Of a stretch of DNA of 64,000 bases, positions 50,925 through 60,420 are shown piece by piece; positions within the stretch are counted from its first letter, which is position 1; each line of letters starts with the position of its first letter. Where the stretch lies: positions 1 to 64,000 of the forward strand of contig JBMNGO010000008.1 of the NCBI GenBank assembly GCA_050949885.1, written 5' to 3'. The DNA comes from JBMNGO01 sp050949885. GTDB taxonomy: Bacteria; Bacillota; Syntrophomonadia; Syntrophomonadales; Syntrophomonadaceae. Both the position numbers and the translations under genes were made by a program. The notes beneath the pieces were generated by a model. That model searched no databases, was not told the origin of the DNA, and worked only from the letters and a program-made list of their open reading frames with translations.

Positions 50925-53060
50925 CTAAAAGCCCAGCAGACGCGCCAGCTGAGCCACGGTAAAACAGATTATTATCCCGGTCACGGTGGGAACCAGGAAA
51001 GAAACCAGGGTCCACTTTAGACTTTGAGTTTCTTTACGAATAGTCAAAAGGGTGGTGCCACAAGGCCAGTGATTAAGTACAAAAAGCATGGTGCAAACAG
51101 CGGTGAGCCAGGTCCAGCCATTGGCCACAAACAGCTGCCGCATAGCTTCAAAGGATTCCAACTCCAGCATGGTTCCCTGGGACATGTAGCTCATAATTAA
51201 GATAGGAATCACAATCTCATTGGCTGGCAGCCCCAGGATGAATGCCAGGAGAATAAACCCATCCAGGCCCAGAAAACGAGCCAAGGGATCAAGAAAACCG
51301 GCGCAGTGATTTAAAATACTGACATTACCAATTGTATTATTGGCCATCATCCAGATAATCGCTCCAGCCGGTGCAGCCACCACCACCGCCCGGCCCAGAA
51401 CAAAGATGGTACGGTCAAAAATGGACCGCACAATAATCCTGCCCACCTGGGGTTTTCTATAAGGCGGCAACTCCAGAGCGAACGAAGAGGGCAGACCCTT
51501 TAGAATGGTCCGGGAAAGGATTCGGGAAATGATCAGGGTAATGGAAACACCCAAGAAAATGGCCGCCAGGATACTCAAGGCAGCCCCTAGGCTGGCCCCT
51601 GCCCCCATATTATAGGCGATAAACATGGCAGCAATAGCTATCAGAGTAGGAAAACGGCCATTACAGGGTACAAAATTATTGGTAATGGTGGCTATCAGCC
51701 GCTCCCGGGGAGAATCAATAATACGGCAGGAAACAACCCCAGCCGCATTACAGCCAAAGCCCATACACATGGTTAGCGCCTGTTTGCCATGGGCACAGGC
51801 CCGCTTGAAAAAACTATCCAGATTAAATGCTACCCGGGGTAGGTAGCCCAGGTCTTCCAGTAAAGTAAATAAGGGAAAGAATATGGCCATAGGCGGCAGC
51901 ATTACGGATACTACCCAAGCCACGGTCTTATAGATGCCCAGCACTAAAACTCCATGCAGCCAGGCAGGCGAACCCCAAGCCATGAATAATTCGGTCAACT
52001 TTCCTTCCAGGTAGTTGAAACCGCTGGCCAACATACCGGAAGGCACATTGGCTCCTTGAATGGTGATCCAGAAGATTACTCCCAGCAGTGCCAGCATGAT
52101 AGGAATGCCAAAAGTTTTAGAAGTAAGGATATTGTCGATCTTCCTATCCAGGGCATTATACTGGTTATTTCCATAGATTACCGCTTCTGCGCAAATATCT
52201 TCAGCCAGCTTAATGATACTTTCCACTAAACGGTCTCTGGTAGTAACATCCGCGGTATTGACTACCTTTCCCGCAGCAGCCGATACCTCTGCTAATTTCT
52301 CGCTTTGAATCAAATCAAAGCCCAGGTAATGATCTAATGATTTCAACAGTGAATCATCACCGTCCAACAGGCGCAAGGAGACCCAACGGGAATCAATTTT
52401 TCCATTCACCAGTTCTTTCACGGTAGGCTGCAAAATATCTACGGCGCTTTCCACATCTCCGTCATAGGTTACTTTTATGGGGTTTACGGCCGTTTTACCG
52501 GTACCCACTTTTAAGACAGCATTTTTTAATTCAGAAAGGCCCACACCGTCTCGGGCATTGGTCCCTATAACAGGGACTCCTAGTCTATCAGAGAGCTTGG
52601 CGAGATTTACATGAATATTCTTCCTCTTGGCTTCATCCATAAGGTTGACGCAGACTACTACGTTCTGTGTTATTTCCATGATCTGAAGGGCCAGGTTGAG
52701 ATTTCTTTCCAGGCAGGTAGCATCTAGTACTACTACTGTAACATGTGGTTTACCAAAACAGATGAAATCACGGGCAACTTCTTCTTCCACGGAGTTGGCA
52801 TATAGCGAATAGGTACCCGGCAAATCAACTAAAATGAAATTACTGCCCTGGTGCTGATACTTGCCCTGGGCATTGGTTACTGTCTTGCCGGGCCAATTGC
52901 CCGTATGCTGCTTTAGCCCGGTTAAACTGTTGAATACCGTACTTTTTCCGGTATTAGGATTGCCGGCCAGAGCAATAACCAGACTATCAGGTGAATCTAC
53001 CTTTACTTCAAACATCTCCTGGAGAGAACCAAGCCCTGTTGATTGGCGGGTGAGTCCCAT
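50925..53060 (-). CDS. feoB: ferrous iron transporter FeoB
   Basis: 711 residues. Cytosolic G domain: G1 ALAGNPNTGKSTVFNSL, G3 LVDLPGTYSLYANS, G4 CVNLMDEAKR; a helical GDI region; then the membrane part with two gate domains (MCMGFGCNAAGVVSCRIIDS, NFVPCNGRFPTLIAIAAMFI). Imports Fe(II) under anaerobic conditions. ATG 53060 is preferred to TTG 53078. It begins 18 bases after feoA. Confidence 0.95.
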   Translation of the reverse strand: MGLTRQSTGLGSLQEMFEVKVDSPDSLVIALAGNPNTGKSTVFNSLTGLKQHTGNWPGKTVTNAQGKYQHQGSNFILVDLPGTYSLYANSVEEEVARDFICFGKPHVTVVVLDATCLERNLNLALQIMEITQNVVVCVNLMDEAKRKNIHVNLAKLSDRLGVPVIGTNARDGVGLSELKNAVLKVGTGKTAVNPIKVTYDGDVESAVDILQPTVKELVNGKIDSRWVSLRLLDGDDSLLKSLDHYLGFDLIQSEKLAEVSAAAGKVVNTADVTTRDRLVESIIKLAEDICAEAVIYGNNQYNALDRKIDNILTSKTFGIPIMLALLGVIFWITIQGANVPSGMLASGFNYLEGKLTELFMAWGSPAWLHGVLVLGIYKTVAWVVSVMLPPMAIFFPLFTLLEDLGYLPRVAFNLDSFFKRACAHGKQALTMCMGFGCNAAGVVSCRIIDSPRERLIATITNNFVPCNGRFPTLIAIAAMFIAYNMGAGASLGAALSILAAIFLGVSITLIISRILSRTILKGLPSSFALELPPYRKPQVGRIIVRSIFDRTIFVLGRAVVVAAPAGAIIWMMANNTIGNVSILNHCAGFLDPLARFLGLDGFILLAFILGLPANEIVIPILIMSYMSQGTMLELESFEAMRQLFVANGWTWLTAVCTMLFVLNHWPCGTTLLTIRKETQSLKWTLVSFLVPTVTGIIICFTVAQLARLLGF

Positions 53061-53078
53061 CGGATGATATCCTCCCAA

Positions 53079-53318
53079 TTAAAACATTTCGACTAGAATA
53101 TGGGAAGCTTCTTCTGAGCGGAGAGCGATTACTGCTCCACGCACCTGATATGCGGTGGGATCACCGGAAGGGCTTCTTCGCAGTGCTTCTACAACTGTGT
53201 CCTTTATAAAGCCCAAATCCAGCATCCTTCTTCTTGAGGTACCGTTAGCAGTTAATTGGGCTACTTTCGCGAAGTTGCCAGTGGGGAGCAAGTGCAGGGG
53301 TATTAACCTATCCTTCAT
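53079..53318 (-). CDS. feoA: ferrous iron transport protein FeoA
   Basis: 79-residue SH3-like protein: IPLHLLPTGNFAKVAQLTAN, RRRMLDLGFIKDTVVEALRR, YQVRGAVIALRSEEASHILV. Partner of FeoB. AGGAGG precedes the ATG. The 256-base gap upstream holds the divergent promoters for this operon and the nitroreductase gene; I could not pin down a DtxR box. Confidence 0.95.
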   Translation of the reverse strand: MKDRLIPLHLLPTGNFAKVAQLTANGTSRRRMLDLGFIKDTVVEALRRSPSGDPTAYQVRGAVIALRSEEASHILVEMF

Positions 53319-53574
53319 AAAAACATCCTCCTAAAACTCCCTGCCAAGTTGTGTAAGACTCAAACAAGCAGGGTCGTGTAAAATTGTTTCACGTGTTTAA
53401 CTTAACTACTAGCAGGTTATGAATAGGGGAAATATTTGGTGTTTGTCCGCTAAAAAGGCCACACAAGAATGAGCTTTGCACATATTCTAATTACCTTACA
53501 GGTATTCCCTATGCAGACGTGGAATCTTATAACCAATATGCCTTAATTAAACCGCAACAGATGGGGTGTGAAAA

Positions 53575-54483
53575 ATGGCAATTAAAACCGGTAGAGCGGA
53601 CAAATCTGCCCTGGTATCTATTGACTATGACCGCTGTACTGCCTGCGGCCTTTGTGTGCAGGTATGCAAGGGTGCTCCCCTGCACCTGGAGAACCAACAG
53701 GTTATGATTGATCTAAATCGTATTTTTGGCTGTTTGGGATGCGGTCACTGCGCGGCTATCTGTCCCATGGAATGCATAAAGGTTAAAGGGCGGGAACTGT
53801 CACCGGATGATTTGTTTCCATTGCCAACTATGGATTCTCGTGCTGACTACCAGCAATTACATAACCTTTTGTTTTCTCGCCGCAGTATAAGAGAGTTCCA
53901 AGAGCAAGAAGTTGAATCAGAAAAGATCAAGCAGATTATTGACTCAGTCTCAACCGCTCCCATGGGCCTGCCGCCATCTGATGTGGAAATACTGGTGATA
54001 AGAGGCAGAGAAAAAGTGAGACAGCTTTCCTGGGACATAATAGATTATTTCAGGAACATCAGATGGATATTTTCTCCTGCGGCCCGGCTAATAATGCGGC
54101 CCCTGCTGGGAAAGGAGTATGATGAGTCTGCCAGCACTTTTTTGGCTCCGGCCATTGATTTTTTTATAGAACAAAAAGAGAAGGGAAACGACTATCTTCT
54201 ATACGATGCTCCCCTGGCTATGTATTTCCATACTTCTCCCTATGCAGATCCAGCCGATCCAATAGTTGCCGCCACTTACGCTATGATTACGGCCGAAACC
54301 CTGGGTCTAGGCAGTTGTATGATAGGAACGGTAGCCTATGGTTTCAAATACAGCAAAAGGCTGAAGGAGAAATACGGTATCCCTGCCAGAAATCAGCAAG
54401 GAATAATGTTAATAATGGGCTACCCTGCGATACAATACAGGCGGGGTATAAAGCGCAGCCTGGCTAAAATTACCTACTACTAA
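53575..54483 (+). CDS. ferredoxin-nitroreductase fusion protein
   Basis: 302 residues. Two 4Fe-4S motifs (CTACGLCVQVCKG, CLGCGHCAAICPMEC) in the first 70 residues, then a nitroreductase-like FMN domain (LLFSRRSIREFQEQEVESEK, SVSTAPMGLPPSDVEILVIR, ETLGLGSCMIGTVAYGF, IMLIMGYPAIQY). Likely reduces a small molecule with ferredoxin electrons. Divergent from feoA. GGGGTGTGAAAA RBS is modest. Confidence 0.9.
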   Translation: MAIKTGRADKSALVSIDYDRCTACGLCVQVCKGAPLHLENQQVMIDLNRIFGCLGCGHCAAICPMECIKVKGRELSPDDLFPLPTMDSRADYQQLHNLLFSRRSIREFQEQEVESEKIKQIIDSVSTAPMGLPPSDVEILVIRGREKVRQLSWDIIDYFRNIRWIFSPAARLIMRPLLGKEYDESASTFLAPAIDFFIEQKEKGNDYLLYDAPLAMYFHTSPYADPADPIVAATYAMITAETLGLGSCMIGTVAYGFKYSKRLKEKYGIPARNQQGIMLIMGYPAIQYRRGIKRSLAKITYY

Positions 54484-54519
54484 GCATTAACCAAATGTTC
54501 CGAGCAATTAGAGCACCTT

Positions 54520-55269
54520 TTACCCCGGGTCTGCTACCAATGGTGACAGATTGGATACTCTATGAAGTTCATACTTTTCCATGAGATTATCTACCACTTT
54601 TTTATACCACTGTGGCGCTAGGGGTGAAATGTACACTTCTTCTATAAGAAGATCAATATCTATTGGGATAAGAATCGAAAGAGCATTTAAGGGAACATGT
54701 TCCCCCTGTTTATTGCGACCTGCTCTAGCGGTTATGGCCCTAAACTCCTGTTCGTGTTCAAAACATATTTGTTTATAAAATAAAATACTGGCATTGGGCT
54801 CAATAGAGCCCATATCTTTTTTATTGTCCACATACTTGACATTTCCGAAATAAATGTTATGCAATGAAGGTTTAATGCTGTCAATTAAAGCCTTCACCGT
54901 TGTTTTAACAGCCAGCCCACGATTGGCATACAACTTCCACATGGCATCTGATTCATATTCACTACGATGCCAGCAGCTTACGAACTGGTATTGGCGGTTA
55001 TTTCTATATAGCAAATCCAGGGAATATTCCAGGTCATCGGTTGCTTTTGCGGCTTGATATATTCTGTTTACTATTTCCTGGCCTAATTCTGTACGTGTTC
55101 CTTCAAATACATCTCCAAGATTATCAGCCCTGCAAAAGTGCAGGCAATGAGTTTGAAGGATATCAATAAAGGAGATTATGTCCATATACCGCCACAACGA
55201 TTCCTGGCTATCCCTATTTAAATTGCCTATCATCATTTTTTTTTCTTTATCAAAATCAGTATAGTTCAA
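54520..55269 (-). CDS. DUF2971 domain protein
   Basis: 249 residues: LQTHCLHFCRADNLGDVFEG, YQFVSCWHRSEYESDAMWKL, YANRGLAVKTTVKALIDSI, KQICFEHEQEFRAITARAGR. The F-E-G-T, S-C-W and MW..YA...G.AV elements are typical of DUF2971, a family of unknown function often in defence or mobile contexts. Likely TTG start with AGGGAAGAT before it; ATG at 55236 is an alternative. Isolated. Confidence 0.75.
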   Translation of the reverse strand: MNYTDFDKEKKMMIGNLNRDSQESLWRYMDIISFIDILQTHCLHFCRADNLGDVFEGTRTELGQEIVNRIYQAAKATDDLEYSLDLLYRNNRQYQFVSCWHRSEYESDAMWKLYANRGLAVKTTVKALIDSIKPSLHNIYFGNVKYVDNKKDMGSIEPNASILFYKQICFEHEQEFRAITARAGRNKQGEHVPLNALSILIPIDIDLLIEEVYISPLAPQWYKKVVDNLMEKYELHRVSNLSPLVADPG

Positions 55270-55594
55270 ATCTTCCCTCTCATTTATGCCAGTATTTATA
55301 TTGAATGCCCTACTAACATTAGATAAAGAATATTATGCCCTTTCCTGCTGGGCATGGTTTTCATGTGAGGTATCGATAATATTAGGGCGAAATGCGAAGT
55401 GAGAGCTGATTTTCTCATCATAACAAGTCCCTTTCCTTCCTATGAATGCTTGCTGCTATTTTCCCTCTAGTCCCCTATTCTATTGATGAGCTCGGGTTTT
55501 GCCTTAATTGAGGTTAAACCTCTTTACCTATATTTTTTTAAAATTAGCCATTTCTATGCTACAATGCAGAAAAACTCATAAGCAGGTGAGCAAG
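55270..55594. other. intergenic, no gene seen
   Basis: Contains the probable divergent promoters of the DUF2971 and DUF1648 genes. A short hairpin GCCCTTTCCTGCTGGGC lies at 55336-55352. Codons before 55595 in frame with the next gene lack coding character. Confidence 0.4.
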
Positions 55595-56140
55595 ATGTGG
55601 GAAAAGATAAGCCGCTATTATCCTCCCTGGCTGGAACTATTGCCTTTAATACTATTTATCTCGGTTTTTAATTATATAAATAGTAATTATGAACTGCTTC
55701 CGGATGTAATGCCAACTCATTTCGGACCCTCAGGAATGCCTGATAGCTGGTCGAAAAAGAGTTTATGGTCAGTTTATGGACCTTTAATTATTGGTTTGGT
55801 TGTTTATGTATCTATAACACTTACCAATATTTTTCTCCTAATACGGCCCGATGATCCGAGAAAAGTGGTAAACATCCCTGAGCGGAATAAGGATATTCTG
55901 GGTCCCGCCCGCCTGGAGGAAATTAGAGCCTTTACGGTTAAAGGCTTACTGGTGCTTAACATTATTGTGGCCGCTATGATTGCCTACCTGTCCTATGTAG
56001 CAACTAATACCGCCTTAGGTCTGAGTCAGGGACTGGGTTCCCTGATGTGGTTCTTCGTGGCAGCAATTATGCTCACTTCATCATATCTTACCATCAAAGT
56101 ATTATTAATGACCTCTACCAGTCGATTGAAAAGGGGTTAA
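55595..56140 (+). CDS. DUF1648 (SdpI N-terminal-like) membrane protein
   Basis: 181 residues, four membrane helices. WLELLPLILFISVFNYINSN followed by LPDVMPTHFGPSGMPDSWSK, where the LP..mP.HF...G.pd.w.sK motif defines DUF1648, found in the SdpI immunity protein and similar membrane proteins. ATG 55595 has AGGTGAG upstream. Confidence 0.85.
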   Translation: MWEKISRYYPPWLELLPLILFISVFNYINSNYELLPDVMPTHFGPSGMPDSWSKKSLWSVYGPLIIGLVVYVSITLTNIFLLIRPDDPRKVVNIPERNKDILGPARLEEIRAFTVKGLLVLNIIVAAMIAYLSYVATNTALGLSQGLGSLMWFFVAAIMLTSSYLTIKVLLMTSTSRLKRG

Positions 56141-56244
56141 GCCGCCAAAAACTCTTGATGCTTTTACCAATGGGTTGTATAGGAATGAACAAGAAGTGAA
56201 AAGTATTTGAAAACAAGGTAGAAATAAAATCGTCCCTTGCTTCT

Positions 56245-57303
56245 CTAACTGCAGTTACAGGCAACGGCAGGATTAACGGGGAAATACACACGAGCTACTG
56301 TACCTTCTGTATTACTGGAAAAGTTTATAAAAGCATTATGGTGAGTTGCGATACCATAACAAATTGCCAATCCTAATCCGGTGTGTCCTGCTTTAGTAGT
56401 CATAAAGGGCATACCCAAATAGTTCATCATCTCCGGATCAATTCCGGGGCCATTATCCTCAACCATCAGGCACATCCTTTGAGGAAACCTAATAGTACTG
56501 ACCTTTACTTTTCCACCTGGTTGAATAGACTCAAAGGCGTTTCTAACCAGATGGGTAAGCATAAAACTTATCTCCTGTTTATCCATTTCTATAGCCGGCC
56601 CTTCCTCTACCGCAAATTCTATTTCCACTTTATGTTCATAGGCTTGCCTGCGCAGATCCTGTTCAACTCCAGTCACCACCTGGATCAAGGTGCAGGGACG
56701 AAACTCTCGGTGTTTGTTCTTTGATAATGACAAACACTGCTGCAGAGTCAGAGTGGCCCTATCTATTTCTTCAATAATTAATGAGAATACATCTTCATAG
56801 GGTTCGAAACTTGAATCCTTTTGCAGGAGCTGAAGATAACCTTTGACCGTAGTCATAGGGTTTCTAACTTCATGGCCGAAAGCTGCCACCATGTCCCCGA
56901 GCATCCGGCGCTGAATATCAGAATCGATGTTTGCCTTCATTTGTTCAATTTTTTGCTCCATTCTCCTTTTGTTGTAATGAGCGACAATACAAATTACAGT
57001 ACCCACTATAAGCAGAAATGCCGCTCTGTAAACTGTTACTGGTGCTATATAATTCAATATCAGATAATTAGAATAGACATGCAAAAACCCGAAGAATAAT
57101 GCCATACCGATAGTTAACCAGACTTTAGTAAACCATAAGGCTCCTAGAACGATGGGAAGATAAAAAAAATGAGTATATAAAATGTCCGTCTTATACCCCA
57201 GGTTAACCAATTGAACTAGTGCCACGCTAATAACAGACAAAGCCATAACGATAAACACCTTTTTTTTATAGGTCAGTTTGAATAGTGGTAAATAGGACTG
57301 CAC
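56245..57303 (-). CDS. membrane sensor histidine kinase (orphan)
   Basis: 352 residues. About four N-terminal membrane helices (VFIVMALSVISVALVQLVNL, THFFYLPIVLGALWFTKVWL), then H-box VAAFGHEVRNPMTTVKGYLQ, N-box LTHLVRNAFESIQPG, G1 MVEDNGPGID and G2 TKAGHTGLGLAICYGIA. Resembles kinases of the KinD/sporulation type with a MASE-like membrane input. No response regulator is adjacent. GTG 57303 follows AGGAGG by 7 bases. Confidence 0.9.
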   Translation of the reverse strand: MQSYLPLFKLTYKKKVFIVMALSVISVALVQLVNLGYKTDILYTHFFYLPIVLGALWFTKVWLTIGMALFFGFLHVYSNYLILNYIAPVTVYRAAFLLIVGTVICIVAHYNKRRMEQKIEQMKANIDSDIQRRMLGDMVAAFGHEVRNPMTTVKGYLQLLQKDSSFEPYEDVFSLIIEEIDRATLTLQQCLSLSKNKHREFRPCTLIQVVTGVEQDLRRQAYEHKVEIEFAVEEGPAIEMDKQEISFMLTHLVRNAFESIQPGGKVKVSTIRFPQRMCLMVEDNGPGIDPEMMNYLGMPFMTTKAGHTGLGLAICYGIATHHNAFINFSSNTEGTVARVYFPVNPAVACNCS

Positions 57304-57386
57304 GCATATACCTCCTAACATAGGAACCTATTCGCAAACATTGTGCTTTATTCTGGCGATACTGATATAAGCCGATCACTGCCTTT

Positions 57387-57789
57387 TTAATTGGTTTTAC
57401 CATCCTCAGTAGCAATAAAGGGTACTCCCTCCGCTTCCTCAATTATTTTGGCCTGTTATGAAGGCTTGCCAGGGAAACTATATATGACCATTAATACGAG
57501 AAATAAAGCTCTGTAAACAGAAGCTAGAAGTATGACCCCCAGCAACATATAATTGGAATATATGTGCAATGCTCCCAAAGATATGGCCATCCCCACAGTT
57601 GACCCAGGTCCGGCAAACCACAATGCTGCTAGAACGATAGGAAAATAAGAAAAATGGGTATATAACAGATCTGTTTGGTTACCCATGTTTACTACATATA
57701 AAACCAAAGAAACACGATAAGTAAAGAATTAGCACAATTAGGATTTTGTTACGGTCTTGCTGCCTGAAACAGGAAAACGATCGCTGCAT
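57387..57789 (-). pseudogene. remnant of a paralogous sensor kinase
   Basis: It begins after GGGAGGG with MQRSFSCFRQQDRNKILIVL, shifts frame near 57700-57715, continues NQTDLLYTHFSYFPIVLAAL and HIYSNYMLLGVILLASVYRA (parallel to the intact kinase next door), stops, and in the same frame ends with IIEEAEGVPFIATEDGKT, which aligns with the kinase segment MMNYLGMPFMTTKAGHT. So the H-box and most of the ATPase are deleted. Tandem duplicate, now decayed. Confidence 0.75.
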
Positions 57790-58064
57790 AAAACACCCTC
57801 CCATGGTATGGAATCCTAATCATGGTATTCTACATAATTTTCCATTTACCTCCAGTTAGATAGAAAATATTTTGTATTCTTTTTTCTACCTCCAAAATAC
57901 GTCATGTCATTGGCCAATGCCAAATCCCGTTTGTTATATGATGCAAAACTGTATCCGCTGAAACGATTCTGGGCCGGGAAATTTTAAACCGCCCGGCATT
58001 TGTAATAGATTTGGAGTTTTCTAAAGGGGGATACTTTAACAGGCTCATATCAGGCTTTAGAAGA

Positions 58065-58487
58065 TTATTTTATCTGACAGTCCCTGCAGGTACCATATAA
58101 TTCAAAACGACAAAACAGTTCATCAAAACCCTGGGAATGAGAGGAATCAATTTGTTCCAGAGGGCAGTAGTCAATGGGGCTGATTTTCCCACAACAACGG
58201 CAAATAAGGTGGTGGTGGTGTTCTTGTATCTCTCTCAGAGCATAGACAAAAACTCCATTATTATCCCGATCCACCCTGCAGAGGATGCCTGTGTGGGTAA
58301 GGGCGTCAAGGTTACGGCATACGGTGGAAAAATCTATAGCCAAGTTTTCATCAGCGAGCCTATCATGGAGTGACTTGGCAGTCACCCATCCCGGTTCTTT
58401 AATCAAGAAAGTCAGAATTGTCTGTCGGGGTTTGGTCATTTTTAGACCTTTAACCTTAAGCTTATTTTTTAGATTGGCAATGTCCAT
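58065..58487 (-). CDS. Fur family metalloregulator (Zur-like)
   Basis: 140 residues. Winged helix KMTKPRQTILTFLIKEPGWV, LAIDFSTVCRNLDALTHTGI, then metal sites EIQEHHHHLICRCCGK and terminal YGTCRDCQIK, giving two CxxC pairs for structural zinc. It is 61 bases downstream of a ZnuA-type gene that starts behind a Fur-like palindrome, so zinc or manganese control is likely. Confidence 0.9.
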   Translation of the reverse strand: MDIANLKNKLKVKGLKMTKPRQTILTFLIKEPGWVTAKSLHDRLADENLAIDFSTVCRNLDALTHTGILCRVDRDNNGVFVYALREIQEHHHHLICRCCGKISPIDYCPLEQIDSSHSQGFDELFCRFELYGTCRDCQIK

Positions 58488-58548
58488 TGGTAAGCAATGC
58501 TCCCCTTGGCCTTAACGATATATGTTCGTGGGCCTGATTATCATAGCC

Positions 58549-59445
58549 TTACTTTTGCAATACCCTGGCAAAAGTGTCAGCAGTTTTCTTCATGTTATCA
58601 ATGTAATCGGCTGCCAGCGGTACTATCATTTCCGCCTCTCCTCCCAGTTCATGGGCGAGGGTTTCTGCTTGTTTGCTGTCCATTTCCGCCTGGTAGAAGA
58701 CTACTTTAATGTTTTCCTTTCTGGCCCGGTCAATAACTGACTGGAGACTAACAGCAGAAGCAGGTTTCCCTTCTTCCTCCAGTGCAATCATATTTAATCC
58801 ATAGTCATCAGCAAAGTAACCCATAGCCGGATGGTAAACAATAAAACTGCGGCCATTAAATTCGGCAAGGGACTCCTTTATATAATTGTCTAACTGTTTT
58901 AATTGAGACTGGTAAGCTGCTGCATTCTCCCGGTATATTTGAGCATTCTCCGGGTCTAGTTCGGCCAGTTCCTCCGCTATCACATTTACCATTACCTCCA
59001 CTCTTTTAGGCGATAACCAGCGATGGGGGTCAGCTTCCCCCGGAGCAATTTCCCGGGCGGGATAGACCTCATCAACTTTGGCCGCTAAGTCTATCACCCT
59101 CATCTTCGGGTGAGTCTGCTTTAGCCTGGGCATAATTCCATCGGTTTCAGCTGGCACACCTATGGAGAAGTATAGTTGAGCCTGGCTCAGTTCTTCCATA
59201 TTCTTGGGGGAAGGTGCATAGTTTTCCGGACTGGCACCCGGAGGAATCATCATAACCACTTCTACTCGATCTTTACCTACGGCCTGGACAAAACTTGCTT
59301 GAGGCACAATGGATACGGCAATGCGTATTTTGGATGGGCTATCGGCGGCTATCGGATTGGTGGCTGCATTATCCTGACTAAAGCAACCAGATACGAAGAA
59401 AAATAACAAACCCAATAATACCGCAGCGTACTTTTTATCCAACAT
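58549..59445 (-). CDS. ZnuA/TroA-type metal-binding lipoprotein
   Basis: 298 residues. Signal peptide with lipobox FVSGC. Cluster A-1 features: SIVPQASFVQAVGKDRVEVV, MIPPGASPENYAPSPKNMEE, ADPHRWLSPKRVEVMVNVIA, FIVYHPAMGYFADDYGLNMI. The first usual His ligand (PGxSPHxY) is Glu-Asn here. No ABC permease or ATPase gene is adjacent, so they must be elsewhere or it acts alone. Confidence 0.9.
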   Translation of the reverse strand: MLDKKYAAVLLGLLFFFVSGCFSQDNAATNPIAADSPSKIRIAVSIVPQASFVQAVGKDRVEVVMMIPPGASPENYAPSPKNMEELSQAQLYFSIGVPAETDGIMPRLKQTHPKMRVIDLAAKVDEVYPAREIAPGEADPHRWLSPKRVEVMVNVIAEELAELDPENAQIYRENAAAYQSQLKQLDNYIKESLAEFNGRSFIVYHPAMGYFADDYGLNMIALEEEGKPASAVSLQSVIDRARKENIKVVFYQAEMDSKQAETLAHELGGEAEMIVPLAADYIDNMKKTADTFARVLQK

Positions 59446-59463
59446 TCATTAATACCTCGCTTA

Positions 59464-59515
59464 AAATGCAAGTATTTGCATTTACTATCATAAACAGTAT
59501 ATCCCAGTCAGTCAA
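59464..59515 (-). promoter_or_regulatory. promoter and Fur/Zur-like operator
   Basis: Minus strand TTGACT (59515-59510), 17-base spacer, TATGAT (59492-59487). Directly downstream, AAATGCAAATACTTGCATTT (59483-59464) is symmetric at 18 of 20 positions and covers the expected start of transcription. It precedes the ZnuA-type gene and its Fur-family regulator. Confidence 0.75.
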
Positions 59516-59608
59516 GTTGCATAATTCATGGGAAATCCACAAGTACAAAAGGTTATAAATGAAAACTAAGCCTGGAATTTGGAGCAGAAATAGCATGCCC
59601 TTATAAAA

Positions 59609-59640
59609 AGCCGGTCAAGAAGCTTGCTCTTGAACCGGCT
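59609..59640 (-). terminator. terminator after the rubrerythrin gene
   Basis: AGCCGGTTCAAGAGC pairs with GCTTCTTGACCGGCT, followed on the minus strand by TTTTTATAA. Confidence 0.9.
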
Positions 59641-59656
59641 GCCACTAGTTATGACC

Positions 59657-60142
59657 CTACATATTGTTAAATATGGCACCTATTTTCTTGATATGTCCCC
59701 GTTCTTCATTAATCAAATCTTCAATGACTTCTTTAGCTATCTTGTTGCCCATGTTTTTAAGTTCCTGGAAGAAGACAATGGAATCCTTTTCAAAACTTAG
59801 TGCGAAGCGGAGAATATCTTTATCACTTTTTATCTCTTTAATCAGATCTTCCACTTGGTTTATGTTGAAAATATGGCTGTTAACCAAAGACCTGACGTAG
59901 TCTTCATATTCTCCGGCATAGGTTTCTACAGGCAAGAAGCTATAATTAAGCTTTTCTCCTAACTTGGTAAAATCCTCAATATGTTTATCTTCCTCCTGGG
60001 CCAGATAAATAAGCATTTCCTTCAATTTAGCATCTTCGGTTACCTGGGAAGCTTTTTCATAAAACAGCTTACCCGACTGTTCCATCTGCACTGCTATTTC
60101 AATAATTTCTTCCCCTCTAAACTGTGTTATACTCCAGCCCAT
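59657..60142 (-). CDS. rubrerythrin/ferritin-like diiron protein
   Basis: 161-residue four-helix bundle. Diiron motifs IAVQMEQSGKLFYEKASQ and YLAQEEDKHIEDFTKLGE in the first half, then ALSFEKDSIVFFQELK and EDLINEERGHIKKI in the second (two E...ExxH pairs). There is no C-terminal rubredoxin domain. Likely scavenges peroxide or stores iron. Monocistronic. Confidence 0.85.
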   Translation of the reverse strand: MGWSITQFRGEEIIEIAVQMEQSGKLFYEKASQVTEDAKLKEMLIYLAQEEDKHIEDFTKLGEKLNYSFLPVETYAGEYEDYVRSLVNSHIFNINQVEDLIKEIKSDKDILRFALSFEKDSIVFFQELKNMGNKIAKEVIEDLINEERGHIKKIGAIFNNM

Positions 60143-60354
60143 TACTATCGACTCCTTCGCTGTAAGTTATGATGTTTAGCTAATTCTAACACATCGAGCA
60201 GGTTATATTAACACTCTATCTTTCCATTTATCACTGCCCCGCTTTTGCAGCTGCATCTCCCTTTTTTTGTAAATAGCCGCCATGAGCACATTGGCAAAAT
60301 GATAGCTCCCTGGTTGGAAAGTCAAATCGGCAAGAATCAATTGTCACACCAAGA

Positions 60355-60388
60355 ACAAAGTCTCTACAAAGTTATGTAGAGACTTTGT
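60355..60388 (-). terminator. terminator after the malic enzyme gene
   Basis: ACAAAGTCTCTACA pairs perfectly with TGTAGAGACTTTGT around a 6-base loop. It lies 33 bases after the stop. Confidence 0.85.
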
Positions 60389-60420
60389 TTAAATGGCTAT
60401 TTTAATGTTATTTTAAATTT

